A stretch of 32,769 nucleotides of DNA from Porphyromonas cangingivalis (GTDB taxonomy: Bacteria; Bacteroidota; Bacteroidia; Bacteroidales; Paludibacteraceae). Shown one piece after another: positions 17,079 to 25,906 of the stretch (position 1 is the stretch's first letter; the number at the start of each line of letters is the position of its first letter). The translations under genes and the position numbers were made by a program. Location of the stretch: contig CAMDNO010000026.1 of NCBI GenBank assembly GCA_945902955.1, positions 1 through 32,769 of the forward strand, read 5' to 3'. The notes under the pieces were generated by a model. The model saw only the letters and a list, made by a program, of their open reading frames with translations. It had not been told where the DNA came from and ran no database searches.

Positions 17079-17783
17079 ATGATAGATATTGATTTTGGAA
17101 AAATTGAATTTGTACGAAATATGCGTTCGAAATATATTCGAGTGCGTATTTTGGCTAATGGATTGAATGTGTCTTTGCCAGCTGAAGCAACTGAGAATGA
17201 GGCAATGAAATTTTTGAATTCGAAGCGGAATAGTATTTTAACGAAACAAAAAAATCTTCGATTAAAAAAAGAAAATCATCAATTGCAATTGAGTTTTGAT
17301 ACAAAACTTCAAACTCTTACTTTTGTAGTGGGAGTGAAGCCGGTTGAGCGAAAGGATATTTTTATGTCGTTAAAAGAAGGTGCTTTGACCATTGAATTTC
17401 CTGCGCGGGCAGATTTACAATCTGAAACGGCACAAAAGCAATGCTGGAATGGGATTAATTATTTTCTACGTAAAGAGGCAAAGCGTTTATTGCCAGAAAG
17501 AACGAAACAATTAGCAGGTAAATATGGATTTCAGTATGCCGATGTAAAAATTCAGTCGAGCAAAACCCGATGGGGAAGTTGTTCGAGAGCACGAAGTATT
17601 AATCTTTCGATGTTTTTAATGTTATTGCCCTCGAATTTAGTTGATTATGTAATTCTTCACGAGCTTTGTCACACGAAAGAAATGAACCACGGGGATAAGT
17701 TTTGGACATGGATGGACAAGGTAACGGAAAATAAAAGCAAAGATTTGAGAGCAGAATTAAAGAGATTTAATATTCCGACATAA
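17079..17783 (+). CDS. YgjP-like M48-type metallopeptidase
   Basis: A 234-residue member of the YgjP/DUF45 zinc metalloprotease family. The C-terminal zinc site reads HELCHTKEMNH, giving His194, Glu195, His198 and a third ligand candidate His204; upstream is KTRWGSCSRARSINLSMFLMLLP, the family's conserved segment. A longer reading from ATG 17049 is possible, but a -7-like TATCTTTG overlaps that position at 17052-17059 and would place transcription start after it, so ATG 17079 is preferred. The physiological substrate is unknown; the protein is probably cytoplasmic. It is followed after 99 bp by the PerM-family gene. Confidence 0.87.
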   Translation: MIDIDFGKIEFVRNMRSKYIRVRILANGLNVSLPAEATENEAMKFLNSKRNSILTKQKNLRLKKENHQLQLSFDTKLQTLTFVVGVKPVERKDIFMSLKEGALTIEFPARADLQSETAQKQCWNGINYFLRKEAKRLLPERTKQLAGKYGFQYADVKIQSSKTRWGSCSRARSINLSMFLMLLPSNLVDYVILHELCHTKEMNHGDKFWTWMDKVTENKSKDLRAELKRFNIPT

Positions 17784-17820
17784 ATTAAGTATTATTTCTG
17801 CAAAATCAATTCATCCTATC

Positions 17821-17876
17821 ATCACATCATCACATCATCACATCATCACATCATCACATCATCACATCATCACATC
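17821..17876 (+). repeat. Seven perfect copies of an 8-bp tandem repeat (ATCACATC)
   Basis: ATCACATC is repeated seven times without a mismatch over 56 bp, ending 6 bp before the ATG of the PerM-family gene. It therefore occupies the translation initiation region of that gene. A degenerate relative (CATCATCAC, ATCACCAC words) is present at 21350-21388 next to the TolC-like gene end. It is not a CRISPR array: units are adjacent with no spacers. Confidence 0.95.
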
Positions 17877-17882
17877 AAAAAT

Positions 17883-19013
17883 ATGATAACAACAAAACCA
17901 TTTACATTTGATCGGGTAATACGTCTGATAATAGGACTTACAGTTCTTTTATTGCTATTTTTATTGCTAAAACGACTTAGTAATGTACTTCTGCCTTTTA
18001 TTATTGCATGGCTTTTAGCCTATATGCTCGACCCTATAGTGCGATTTTTTCAATATCGGCTCAAACTCCGAAACCGGTTGATTTCAGTTGTACTCACAAT
18101 TTTATTGGCTGTGGGAGTTCTTACAGGTCTGGGCTTTATTATTGTGCCACTTGTAAGTAATGAAATTGCAAAATTATACGAAATTACCAGTACATATTCG
18201 AAAAGTTTGAATATTGATACATTTTTACCAGTTGCATGGCAAAACGAAATAAGTAAATACTTTCTATCAATAGATGTAAACACATTACTCCAAAATGAAA
18301 GTGTTATGGATTTTTTGAAAAAAGTAGCACCGCAAGTTTGGGATATTCTGAATGGATCGCTGAGTTTGCTTTTGGGGCTTACAGTGGTCATTATTATATT
18401 TTTATATATGTTTTTTATCCTGCTCGAATACGAACGAGTAACTGATGGTATGATAAATATTATCCCACCCAAATACCGACCATTAATTACCGAAATTATT
18501 TTTGATATGGAACAGGGTATGAATCGCTATTTCCGTGGACAAGCTTTGGTGGCATTTATTGTTGGTGTAATGTGCGCCATTGGCTTTAGTATTATCAATT
18601 TGCCAATGGCTGTTTTGTTTGGGCTGCTAATAGGCGTACTTACACTCGTGCCTTACCTCAAAGTGGTTGCATTAGTACCCGGATTGCTTCTTGGCTTTTT
18701 GCAATCGGTAGAAACGGGACAAAACTATGGTACAATATTGTTAAGCATTGCCGTTGTATTTTTTATTGTGCAAGCCATTGAGGATATTGCCATTTCGCCT
18801 ATCATTATGGGTAAAGTTACCGGACTCAATCCGGCTGTAATACTACTTGCATTGTCTATTTGGGGCTCGTTGATGGGCGTTTTAGGATTGATAATTGCAT
18901 TGCCACTTACTACTTTGATAATTTCGTACTATAAGCGTTTTGTGCTCAATGTAGCGCCCAAAGATGAAATAATGGAAGATAATTCGTCGGTATCTAAAAA
19001 ACCAACGGAATAA
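17883..19013 (+). CDS. AI-2E/PerM family membrane permease
   Basis: A 376-residue polytopic membrane protein of the AI-2E transporter (PerM/YdiK/TqsA) family. It has two N-terminal membrane segments (LIIGLTVLLLLFLLLKRL and a second ending PFIIAWLLAYMLDP, the family signature), a polar middle region, further segments around VVIIIFLYMFFILLEYE, and the C-terminal block MAVLFGLLIGVLTLVPYL. Some relatives export autoinducer-2 or are Na+/H+ antiporters; the substrate here is unknown. Translation starts directly after an 8-bp tandem repeat. The stop codon lies inside a hairpin that serves as the terminator of the opposing operon. Confidence 0.9.
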   Translation: MITTKPFTFDRVIRLIIGLTVLLLLFLLLKRLSNVLLPFIIAWLLAYMLDPIVRFFQYRLKLRNRLISVVLTILLAVGVLTGLGFIIVPLVSNEIAKLYEITSTYSKSLNIDTFLPVAWQNEISKYFLSIDVNTLLQNESVMDFLKKVAPQVWDILNGSLSLLLGLTVVIIIFLYMFFILLEYERVTDGMINIIPPKYRPLITEIIFDMEQGMNRYFRGQALVAFIVGVMCAIGFSIINLPMAVLFGLLIGVLTLVPYLKVVALVPGLLLGFLQSVETGQNYGTILLSIAVVFFIVQAIEDIAISPIIMGKVTGLNPAVILLALSIWGSLMGVLGLIIALPLTTLIISYYKRFVLNVAPKDEIMEDNSSVSKKPTE

Positions 19014-19033
19014 ATTAGATTTATTCCGTTGGT
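19001..19033 (-). terminator. Terminator of the efflux operon
   Basis: A perfect 14-bp stem (ACCAACGGAATAAA at 19001-19014 with 19020-19033) and 5-nt loop. Read on the minus strand it is followed by TTTTTT, so it terminates the PspC-domain gene and hence the efflux operon. It overlaps the 3' end of the opposing PerM-family gene, including its stop codon. Confidence 0.85.
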
Positions 19034-19059
19034 AATTGCAAACTATCTAAGATTCTTTC

Positions 19060-20754
19060 TTATTTTACCGTTACATTTGCTCCCATATTTTCAGTTTGTT
19101 TCATCTTTTTGGGCTTGCCGGTAATTTCTATTTTGCCAGCACCCGAAGCATCAGCGTCGGCGCTTTCGGTCGCAGTTACTGCAATATATGATGCTCCCGA
19201 CGACTCTACAATGGCATCTTTAGTTTGGAATAGTTCCGCTTCTAATTTCGATGCGCCACTTGCATTTACATAAATGCTATTGGAAAGGCCATTTAATTCG
19301 GCAAAGGATGCACCCGAAAGTTCAATGTCCGTTTTTCCAACAACTTCTACATCGATATTTGCTTGGCTTGCTCCGCTTAAATCCATTTTGAACGAAGTGG
19401 TTTTAAAGCGACCAATGGATGAGATTTTAGATGCACCGCTTGCTTCCAATTCGCTTAAACTATCAACACTTAATTTCACTTTTATGGGATAATTTATCAG
19501 AAACTGCTCAGTATAAATTTTTAATCTACCATCTACAACCTCGGTTTTAACTTGTGAGAGAATTTTTTCGGGCGCCGAAATTACCATTTGTCGCAAAGTA
19601 TCTTGTATAAGCTCTACCTCAATATTATTTGAAATATCAAGTTGATTAAAGGCTTCGTATGTTCGCGCTTCGTCGACTAAAGGATCGTGATTTTCGTCCC
19701 AATTAATAACGAAATGGTGCCCACTTTGATTTTTCCAATTTACAACGCTTTTAATGCCAATGGTATAAAGCATAAATATACCTACCAACCAAAGTAATAA
19801 TGTTACCAAAGATGTTGTTCGTGAGTGTTCGTAATGTTTCCGTTTAAGCAAATTGATTAACCAGTAGATAATCATAAAAATAGGTGCACCAATTACCAAC
19901 AAGAGCGAAAAAGCTAATAATGCAGAATTATCACCTGTCATGGAGCTCCATTGCGTTGCTAATTCAGGCGAAAATCCGCTGAGAATTTCAGGCAAAAATA
20001 GTAATGTTGCTAATACAAACATAAGCGATATAGCCACTATAATTCCCACGAAACCTAAAATTGCACCCACAACGCCTACAAACACTTTTGCCAAAACTCG
20101 GAAAATTTCTGCGAATCTCTTGCCGAAACCCGATGCCGATTGTTTGAACTTTTCGCTTTCCATTACGTTTTTTACATTGTTTATTTCGGACTTAATGTTT
20201 TCAACAGTAACATCTTCGCCCTGCATTTCGAGTCGTTGTGCTGCTGTAACTGCTTTGGGAGCTACAAGCCAAACCACCAAATAAATTGGAATTAATGTTC
20301 CCCAACCAATAAAAACGATAAGAACAAATGCAATTCGAATCCAAGTTGCATCCCAGTTCAAATATGCTGCAATGCCACCTGCAACACCACCAAGTATAGT
20401 GTTTTCGGGGTCGCGGTAAAAGCGGCGCGAACGACTTTTACTACCATTGTATTGTTGTTGTGTGCTGTTTTCAGTTGTCGTTTCTTCTGCATCCTCGTCG
20501 GCATATTGACTTGGATTGCCTAGCACAGCAATAATCTCTTCCACATCTTCGATGTTGATAACTGTTTTGTTGCGTTTCATGCTTTCGCTGAAAATTTCGG
20601 CTATACGAGCTTCAATATCAGCCATTACTTCTCTGCGCTCTTCTTGCGAAAGATGTTTTTCTACATCTTTCAAATACGTTTTAAGCATTTCGTAAGCATC
20701 GTCGTCGATATGAAAAACGATGTTATTTAAATTGATTGTTACTGTTTTTTTCAT
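19060..20754 (-). CDS. PspC-domain membrane protein with C-terminal GIN (DUF2807) domain
   Basis: A 564-residue envelope protein. Residues 1-90 form a soluble charged cytoplasmic region; 109-168 is a PspC domain (YRDPENTILGGVAGGIAAYL ... VWLVAPK); several membrane segments follow (about 222-255, 276-303, 315-336); and 370-555 is a periplasmic GIN/DUF2807 domain with repeated SGAS turns (LEASGASKIS, DLSGASQAN, ELSGASFAE, NASGASKLE, ESSGASYIA), a beta-solenoid-like pattern. PspC proteins act in envelope stress sensing. Genes of this type often pair with a PadR regulator, and here the padR gene is 116 bp upstream on the same strand. It is the last gene of the exporter operon, suggesting an envelope-stress or export-related role; that is inference. 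Confidence 0.88.
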   Translation of the reverse strand: MKKTVTINLNNIVFHIDDDAYEMLKTYLKDVEKHLSQEERREVMADIEARIAEIFSESMKRNKTVINIEDVEEIIAVLGNPSQYADEDAEETTTENSTQQQYNGSKSRSRRFYRDPENTILGGVAGGIAAYLNWDATWIRIAFVLIVFIGWGTLIPIYLVVWLVAPKAVTAAQRLEMQGEDVTVENIKSEINNVKNVMESEKFKQSASGFGKRFAEIFRVLAKVFVGVVGAILGFVGIIVAISLMFVLATLLFLPEILSGFSPELATQWSSMTGDNSALLAFSLLLVIGAPIFMIIYWLINLLKRKHYEHSRTTSLVTLLLWLVGIFMLYTIGIKSVVNWKNQSGHHFVINWDENHDPLVDEARTYEAFNQLDISNNIEVELIQDTLRQMVISAPEKILSQVKTEVVDGRLKIYTEQFLINYPIKVKLSVDSLSELEASGASKISSIGRFKTTSFKMDLSGASQANIDVEVVGKTDIELSGASFAELNGLSNSIYVNASGASKLEAELFQTKDAIVESSGASYIAVTATESADADASGAGKIEITGKPKKMKQTENMGANVTVK

Positions 20755-20774
20755 CTGTTTATAATTTTAATACC

Positions 20775-20802
20775 TGCCCCCTAACCCCCTAAATGGGGAA
20801 TA
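20775..20802. repeat. Single CCCC/GGGG palindromic repeat copy
   Basis: One copy (CCCCCTAACCCCCTAAATGG plus GGAA) in the gap between the padR and PspC-domain genes, without an inverted partner. Same family as the paired repeats elsewhere. Confidence 0.65.
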
Positions 20803-20870
20803 AGAAAGAATATGAGCATTGTTTGTTATTTATAATTGTAAATTGTAAATGGAAAAATTGTAAATTGCAG

Positions 20871-21194
20871 TTATTCCTTTATTTTTTGTATCACCTGATT
20901 AATTTCGTCCCAGGCATTTTCTAGTTCTTCAAGGAAAGTGATTCCTTTGGGTGTCATTTCGTAATACTTGCGTGGAGGTCCCTGTGTCGATTCTTCCCAC
21001 TTGTAGTCGAGTAACTCGGTGTTTTTCAGTCGAGTAAGAAGCGGATATAGCGTACCTTCCACCACAATCAGCTTTGCGTCTTTGAGCTCCGAGATAATAT
21101 CCGAAGCATAAGCAGGCTTTTTTTTGAGTAGTAGCAAAATGCAATACTCTAAATAGCCTTTCCGCATTTGAGATTTGATGTTTATTGCGTTCAT
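20871..21194 (-). CDS. PadR family transcriptional regulator
   Basis: A 107-residue winged-helix repressor of the short PadR type: N-terminal wHTH (KGYLEYCILLLLKKKPAYASDIISEL, then VVEGTLYPLLTRLKNTELL with the recognition helix), wing with GPPRKYYEMTPKG, and a C-terminal dimerisation helix. PadR repressors of this kind often control exporter genes and release DNA on ligand binding. Its gene is inside the exporter operon, after tolC and before the PspC-domain gene, so autoregulation of the operon is likely. A palindrome over the -33 box of the presumed operon promoter (28153-28171) is the best operator candidate. Confidence 0.92.
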   Translation of the reverse strand: MNAINIKSQMRKGYLEYCILLLLKKKPAYASDIISELKDAKLIVVEGTLYPLLTRLKNTELLDYKWEESTQGPPRKYYEMTPKGITFLEELENAWDEINQVIQKIKE

Positions 21195-21269
21195 TTTTCT
21201 TTTTTTGTTTATAAAGTTTATAAAGTTTGTAATGTTTATAACGTGATTTGAAAATGATTTTAGAATATT

Positions 21270-21390
21270 GCCCCAAACCCCTAAAGTGGCTTAAAAAGAC
21301 CATTCGGTTCTAATTCACATCTCCGTCAGCTGACGGACTTGGGGATAATTTCATCATCACATTACCATATCACCACATCACCACATCATT
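21270..21390. repeat. Repeat cluster between padR and the TolC-like gene
   Basis: Three repeat types lie together: a CCCCAAACCCCTAAAGTGG element (21271), a palindrome CTCCGTCAGCTGACGGAC followed by TTGGGG (21321-21345), and a degenerate run of the ATCACATC microsatellite family (21350-21388). The CCGTCA...TGACGG core is close to the inner palindrome of the element in the MFS gene (29621-29634). Confidence 0.6.
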
Positions 21391-22656
21391 TTATTTCAGC
21401 AATTCCAAAATTTTTAACCGAAATACATATTCGTATTTCGATTGGGCAACTTCGGATTGAGCGCGGGCTAAGTTGTTTTTAGCCTGGTACAGTTCGTATA
21501 CGTTGGCGCGTCCGCCTTCGTATTTTTGGTTTGCAAAGCGATATGCTTCGTTGCTCGATGTAACCGATTTGGTCGAAGCGTCCCATTTTGATTTGGCTGC
21601 CACCGCATTATAATAAGCCTGCTGAACGGTTTTGCGCAACTCGAGTTTTGCGTTCACCAAATTCAGTTGGTTACTTTTAACATCGATTTGTGCCGAGCGA
21701 ACCTGATTTTTTACCTGAAATTTATTAAAAATAGGTACCGATAAGTTGAAGCCAAGGCCTGTACTAAGCGGCGTACTTACCTGATTGTAATATCCTCCAC
21801 CTACATTGGCGCCAAAACTGAGGGTGGGAAAATAATACGATTTGGCAATTTGTATGTTTTTTTCACTTCCCTGCAATTGTAGTTCAGCGCTTTTAATTTC
21901 CGGACGACTTTTTACAGCACTTGCAAAAACGGCATCGGCACTGAGCAATTGCAATTCGCTGTCCAACAAATCGGCTGGAACAGAAATATCTAATTTTTCA
22001 AAATCGGATAATTCCAGAATTTGAGCCAAATCGAGCAACGAAAGTTTGAGTGTGTTGGCAGATTGAGTACTACTGAGCTCTTCTTTAGCTAGTTGCGAAT
22101 AGATTTCGAACAGTTCGCCTTCGGCTAATTTCCCTGCACTAACGAGTGATTTTTGTTGTTCTAATCTGCTTTCTGTCAATTTTATCTGATCATTGGCTAT
22201 TTGAAGCAGCTCTTTATTTAAAAGCACCTGCAAAAATGCCGACGATACACTTAGCGCTATATCTTGACGAATTTTCTCCAAATTAGCTTCCGAAAGCTTC
22301 AATTGAGCCATTTTAGAGTCTATTTCGTACTTCATTTTCAATCCATCGAAAAGCGTAATGCCACTCGAAACACTAAATGTAGAACTGTTTGAGTTAATGT
22401 TACGGTAGGTTCCGTCTGCCATTTGCGACCGTCCAAAATTCCAACTTTGACCAGCCGAAGCATTTAGATTTGGGAGCAAATTGTTTCGAGCCTGTTGCCA
22501 AGCAATTTCGTTGTTCTGACGCATCAATTCGCGTTGTTTTATATTGCGATTATTTGCCAGTGCTGTATCTACGCATTGTTGAAGCGTCCAAGGTGTCTGC
22601 GCATTTGCAATGAGCGCAGTAAGAAGTACCGCTATGAATATTATTATTTTACGCAT
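21391..22656 (-). CDS. TolC family outer membrane efflux protein
   Basis: The outer-membrane channel of a tripartite exporter. The 421-residue protein has a signal peptide (MRKIIIFIAVLLTALIANAQ) and two related halves of alpha-helical hairpins, as in the OEP/TolC family: WTLQQCVDTALANNRNIKQ starts the first and RPEIKSAELQLQGSEKNIQI the second; TLFDG and NLSVPIFNKFQ are the beta-barrel parts. It would join the adaptor encoded upstream at 23332-24450 and the MacB-like permeases. Length is normal. It follows the unknown 193-residue gene by 71 bp in the same operon. Confidence 0.93.
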   Translation of the reverse strand: MRKIIIFIAVLLTALIANAQTPWTLQQCVDTALANNRNIKQRELMRQNNEIAWQQARNNLLPNLNASAGQSWNFGRSQMADGTYRNINSNSSTFSVSSGITLFDGLKMKYEIDSKMAQLKLSEANLEKIRQDIALSVSSAFLQVLLNKELLQIANDQIKLTESRLEQQKSLVSAGKLAEGELFEIYSQLAKEELSSTQSANTLKLSLLDLAQILELSDFEKLDISVPADLLDSELQLLSADAVFASAVKSRPEIKSAELQLQGSEKNIQIAKSYYFPTLSFGANVGGGYYNQVSTPLSTGLGFNLSVPIFNKFQVKNQVRSAQIDVKSNQLNLVNAKLELRKTVQQAYYNAVAAKSKWDASTKSVTSSNEAYRFANQKYEGGRANVYELYQAKNNLARAQSEVAQSKYEYVFRLKILELLK

Positions 22657-22727
22657 AAGTCTATTTTTGCACCTAATTCCTAAATGGGAATATGGTTTGT
22701 TAAATTTTTGATTCTGAAATAATTATC

Positions 22728-23309
22728 TTATAATGAAATAGTTGTTGAAGTTGATTTTGTGTTTTGAGGTAATTTAGTACTTGTTGTGTTAAACAATTGT
22801 TTATTTACTTCTTTATTCATCTCGTCTTCTACAGCCTTCTTAATCGCTTTTTGAATTGACTTTGTTGCATTTGAAGGAGAACTAAGTCCTTTAATTGTTA
22901 CATCTCCACTAAATTCTAATACACCTAAATTGCTTACTTTTACGCCATTATTCCGAACAACATCCCATTGATATATTGCTGTTCCGTTAAATGAAACTGG
23001 TTTGTAAAGCGGAAGAAAACGTCCGAGCCCAATAGATTCTTTGTGTGTATATCGATAGTTGATTTCCAACTCTTTTTTTTCGTTTATCAAACTATCATCT
23101 GCTGTTTTATCAGGCTTTACATACAAAGTGCCTTTCGTTACATTTTGGTTTATAATAGCGCTTAACATAATATCTGTATCTGTATCTGTATTTTCAATTT
23201 TATTTATCGAAATATATTGAGTTGAAACAAATAGATTGAAATTTGATACTACCAAAAGAATGATTATTGTAATCGCTACTGCAATTATCAATTTTTTATT
23301 TTTTTTCAT
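22728..23309 (-). CDS. Unknown membrane-anchored protein in the efflux operon
   Basis: I do not recognise this 193-residue protein. It has one N-terminal membrane anchor (KLIIAVAITIIILLVVSNF after Lys-rich MKKNKK), then a periplasmic beta-rich domain and a C-terminal helical region rich in Lys/Glu (AIKKAVEDEMNKEVNKQLF) ending in a Ser/Thr/Pro tail. The segment NTDTDTDIML is encoded by three TATCTG hexamers (minus-strand CAGATA). It lies 22 bp after the adaptor gene and 71 bp before the tolC gene, so it is co-transcribed and may be an accessory of the exporter, but no function can be assigned. Confidence 0.72.
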   Translation of the reverse strand: MKKNKKLIIAVAITIIILLVVSNFNLFVSTQYISINKIENTDTDTDIMLSAIINQNVTKGTLYVKPDKTADDSLINEKKELEINYRYTHKESIGLGRFLPLYKPVSFNGTAIYQWDVVRNNGVKVSNLGVLEFSGDVTIKGLSSPSNATKSIQKAIKKAVEDEMNKEVNKQLFNTTSTKLPQNTKSTSTTISL

Positions 23310-23331
23310 GCTCTATTTTTATCTAAAAAAA

Positions 23332-24450
23332 TTATTTTTTAGTATCGGGTTTTTTATCCTCAATTACTTCGGCACCACGTATTTTATCTTTGAGTTTTAC
23401 ACCACTTTTTACTTCTATTTTTATTCCATCCGAAAGTCCAGTTTTCACTTGTTTTTTGGTGAAAGTTTGAGGTTCTTTGTTTTTTAGAACATATACGAAA
23501 GCTGTGTCGCCACTAAATTCGATGCAGCTTTCGGGAACAGTAAGTACATTTTCGAGTTTCGAAAGCACAATTTCGGCATTGGCGCTGTAACCTGCACGAA
23601 CGTAAACATCTTTGGACACTTTTACAGCTGCTTTCATTTCAAAAAGAATGGCGCCATTTTCCTCCACACCTTTTGGCGATACATACTCGAGTTCGGCAGT
23701 AAGTTTTGTGCCCTCAATGGCTCCAATAGTTATGTCCATCGGCATTCCGGTTTTAATTCTACCTACTTCAGTTTCGTCCAGTTTACCCACAAAAAGCATA
23801 TCGTTCATATTAGCCACTGTGGCAATGGTAGTACCGTCATTGAAACTGTTGGATTGAATTACAGAATTACCCACTTTTACCGGAATATTCAGGATTGTTC
23901 CGTTAATTGTTGATCGAACTAAAGTGTTGCTTATCTGCGATTTGTCGTTCGAAATGCCATCGCGGGTTAAACTCAAATTATCTTTAGCTGACTTCAATTC
24001 TTCTCGGTTGTTGTTAAATTGAAGTTCCACTTTTTCGAACTCTTCGCGCGAAATTACTTTCTCTGTGTAGAGCTTTTTGTCTCGGTCGTAGTTGCGTTTT
24101 GCTTGGTCGAAAGCTAATTGTGCCAATTGAACACGGCTTTCGGCAGCGTTAAGACTTACCATGTCAGGTATAACTTTAATTTTGGCAATAATATCACCAA
24201 TCTGTAAGTTATCACCTGCTTCTTTGTACAATTCGGCAATAATGCCCGACATTTGCGGTTTAATCAAAATTTCGTTGCGCGGCTCTACTTTTCCGGTAGC
24301 CACGGTTCGCTTTTCGATGTTTCCACGCGTAACTTCTTCAATTACATACTTTTTCTCAACGGGACGAGATTTATTCCACAGGAAATACATCGTTCCTATT
24401 ACAGCTATTGCTAACAAAGCAATCCAAAAAATTCTAAAAAACTTCTTCAT
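23332..24450 (-). CDS. Periplasmic adaptor subunit (MacA/HlyD family)
   Basis: The membrane-fusion protein linking inner-membrane ABC permease and outer-membrane TolC. The 372-residue protein has one N-terminal membrane anchor (IFWIALLAIAVIGTMYFLW), a first half-lipoyl segment (TGKVEPRNEILIKPQMSGII), a coiled-coil hairpin (about 100-175, LAFDQAKRNYDRDKKLYTEK ... NREELKSAKDNLSL), a second lipoyl half (LVRSTINGTILNIPVKVGNSV) and beta-barrel/membrane-proximal domains. MacA is the closest functional type because the neighbours are MacB-like. It is 59 bp after the second permease gene. Confidence 0.93.
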   Translation of the reverse strand: MKKFFRIFWIALLAIAVIGTMYFLWNKSRPVEKKYVIEEVTRGNIEKRTVATGKVEPRNEILIKPQMSGIIAELYKEAGDNLQIGDIIAKIKVIPDMVSLNAAESRVQLAQLAFDQAKRNYDRDKKLYTEKVISREEFEKVELQFNNNREELKSAKDNLSLTRDGISNDKSQISNTLVRSTINGTILNIPVKVGNSVIQSNSFNDGTTIATVANMNDMLFVGKLDETEVGRIKTGMPMDITIGAIEGTKLTAELEYVSPKGVEENGAILFEMKAAVKVSKDVYVRAGYSANAEIVLSKLENVLTVPESCIEFSGDTAFVYVLKNKEPQTFTKKQVKTGLSDGIKIEVKSGVKLKDKIRGAEVIEDKKPDTKK

Positions 24451-24509
24451 ATTGTTTGATTTTAAATTTCTAAAATGGTAAATTGTAAATGATTAAATAG
24501 TAAATTCTT

Positions 24510-25844
24510 TTATTCTTCTCTTATCGCTTCTATCGGTTTAATATTCATTGCTCGTTTTGCTGGTAAAAATCCAGCTAATGTGCCAATTATCAGCAATATA
24601 ATAAATGATGAAATTGCTACAGAGAAACTAATTTGTGGGTCTTTGAAAAACTGGTCTCCTTGACTGAGCCCCACGCCAACCAGATAAAGTAATCCTACGC
24701 CAACCATCAATCCGGCCATTCCTGCAATCAGCGTTAGGATAATACTTTCGCTCATGATTTGCGAAATAATATTGCGAGGCGTTGCTCCTAATGCTCTCCT
24801 AATTCCAATTTCTTTTGTTCGCTCGCGCACAGTTACCAACATAATATTACTGATTCCAATGCCGCCCGCAATGAGTGTTCCTGCACCCACAAACCAAATT
24901 AGCACGCCTATTCCGATTCCTAAATACAAAAACATAGTAAACTGGTCTTCGATATTCATACCGCCAACTGCTGTTTTATCGGTAGGAGCAATGTTGTTTC
25001 GAGTTTTGAGAACCTTTTGGATTTTTTCTTCTACCACACTCACTTTAATTCCGGGCATAGCTGTTACTGCTAAAAAATGAACCACATTACCTTGATTAAA
25101 TGCTTGTTGCATTGTGCTGAAAGGCAACACTACAGTTTCCTGTGCATTTCCTCCAATATTTATATCCGATAAATGACGCGCTACGCCTACAACTTGAAAA
25201 TATATTCCATTTACCTGAATGTTTTTTCCTATTGGATTTTCTTTGGTTGGAAAAAGTACTTCGTATACCCTTTCGCCAATTACACACACTTTACGCTGTT
25301 CGGTCATATCAATATCGTTTATATAGCGCCCGTAAACCATTTTGCTTTCGTCAATTTTGTTGTATGCCGGATAATTTCCTTTTACGCCAAAACTTCCGGC
25401 CTTATCGTTGCGTGTAACATTATTTGCACCACCTCCACCAAACAGAACCGGTGCAAGGTATTGAATCTCGGGAATATTATTTGTTAATACCGCAATATCT
25501 TCGTTTAATAAATCCCATTTTCGTCCTTTTTTGAAACCTTTGTAGGGTTCCGAAGTTTGCTCCGCCCACACAAAGCAGGAGTTCGTAGCAAAACCTTCGA
25601 TTTGCGAATTCATGCCGCGCTCCAGTGCAACACCGGCTCCCACCATTACCACGAGCATAAACATTCCCCAAAAAACACCAAAAGCAGTAAGCACGCTCCG
25701 TGATTTATTATGCGTTATCGTAACCCAAATCTCTTGCCAGCGGTCAAGATCGAAAACAGACAAAACCAGCCCCCTAAATCCCCCACGGGGGGACTTGGAG
25801 TTACCTTCTTTTTGTGAGTTGTATGTATTTATTGAATCTTTCAT
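24510..25844 (-). CDS. MacB-like ABC transporter permease (second copy)
   Basis: A 444-residue FtsX/MacB-type permease: an N-terminal membrane segment (SVLTAFGVFWGMFMLVVMVGAG), a large periplasmic domain (about 75-310) and three C-terminal membrane segments with the FtsX signature (GISNIMLVTVRERTKEIGIRRALGATPR) and the ending NIKPIEAIREE. Transport is powered by the separately encoded ATPase at 27230. Family members start at FDLDRWQEIW; here about 30 extra residues precede that point, and NSKSPRGGFRGL in them is encoded by a CCCC/GGGG palindromic repeat. The next Met is far inside, so ATG 25844 is needed. Substrate unknown. Confidence 0.92.
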   Translation of the reverse strand: MKDSINTYNSQKEGNSKSPRGGFRGLVLSVFDLDRWQEIWVTITHNKSRSVLTAFGVFWGMFMLVVMVGAGVALERGMNSQIEGFATNSCFVWAEQTSEPYKGFKKGRKWDLLNEDIAVLTNNIPEIQYLAPVLFGGGGANNVTRNDKAGSFGVKGNYPAYNKIDESKMVYGRYINDIDMTEQRKVCVIGERVYEVLFPTKENPIGKNIQVNGIYFQVVGVARHLSDINIGGNAQETVVLPFSTMQQAFNQGNVVHFLAVTAMPGIKVSVVEEKIQKVLKTRNNIAPTDKTAVGGMNIEDQFTMFLYLGIGIGVLIWFVGAGTLIAGGIGISNIMLVTVRERTKEIGIRRALGATPRNIISQIMSESIILTLIAGMAGLMVGVGLLYLVGVGLSQGDQFFKDPQISFSVAISSFIILLIIGTLAGFLPAKRAMNIKPIEAIREE

Positions 25845-25903
25845 TTAAAAAATAATTTATGTTTATCAAGTCTTTAAGTCCCCTGTGGGGGATTTAGGGG
25901 GCT
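25768..25903. repeat. Paired CCCC/GGGG palindromes across the permease-permease gap
   Basis: AGCCCCCTAAATCCCCCACG (from 25768) and its inverted partner ending GGGGGATTTAGGGGGCT (25876-25903). The left arm lies inside the 5' coding region of the second permease and encodes KSPRGGFRGL; the right arm lies in the gap just after the stop of the first permease. Spacer between the arms is about 80 bp. Confidence 0.8.
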
Positions 25904-25906
25904 TTT

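Noticed and set aside
17821-17876. CRISPR-like array
   Set aside because: Units of 8 bp are contiguous with no spacers; it is a microsatellite.
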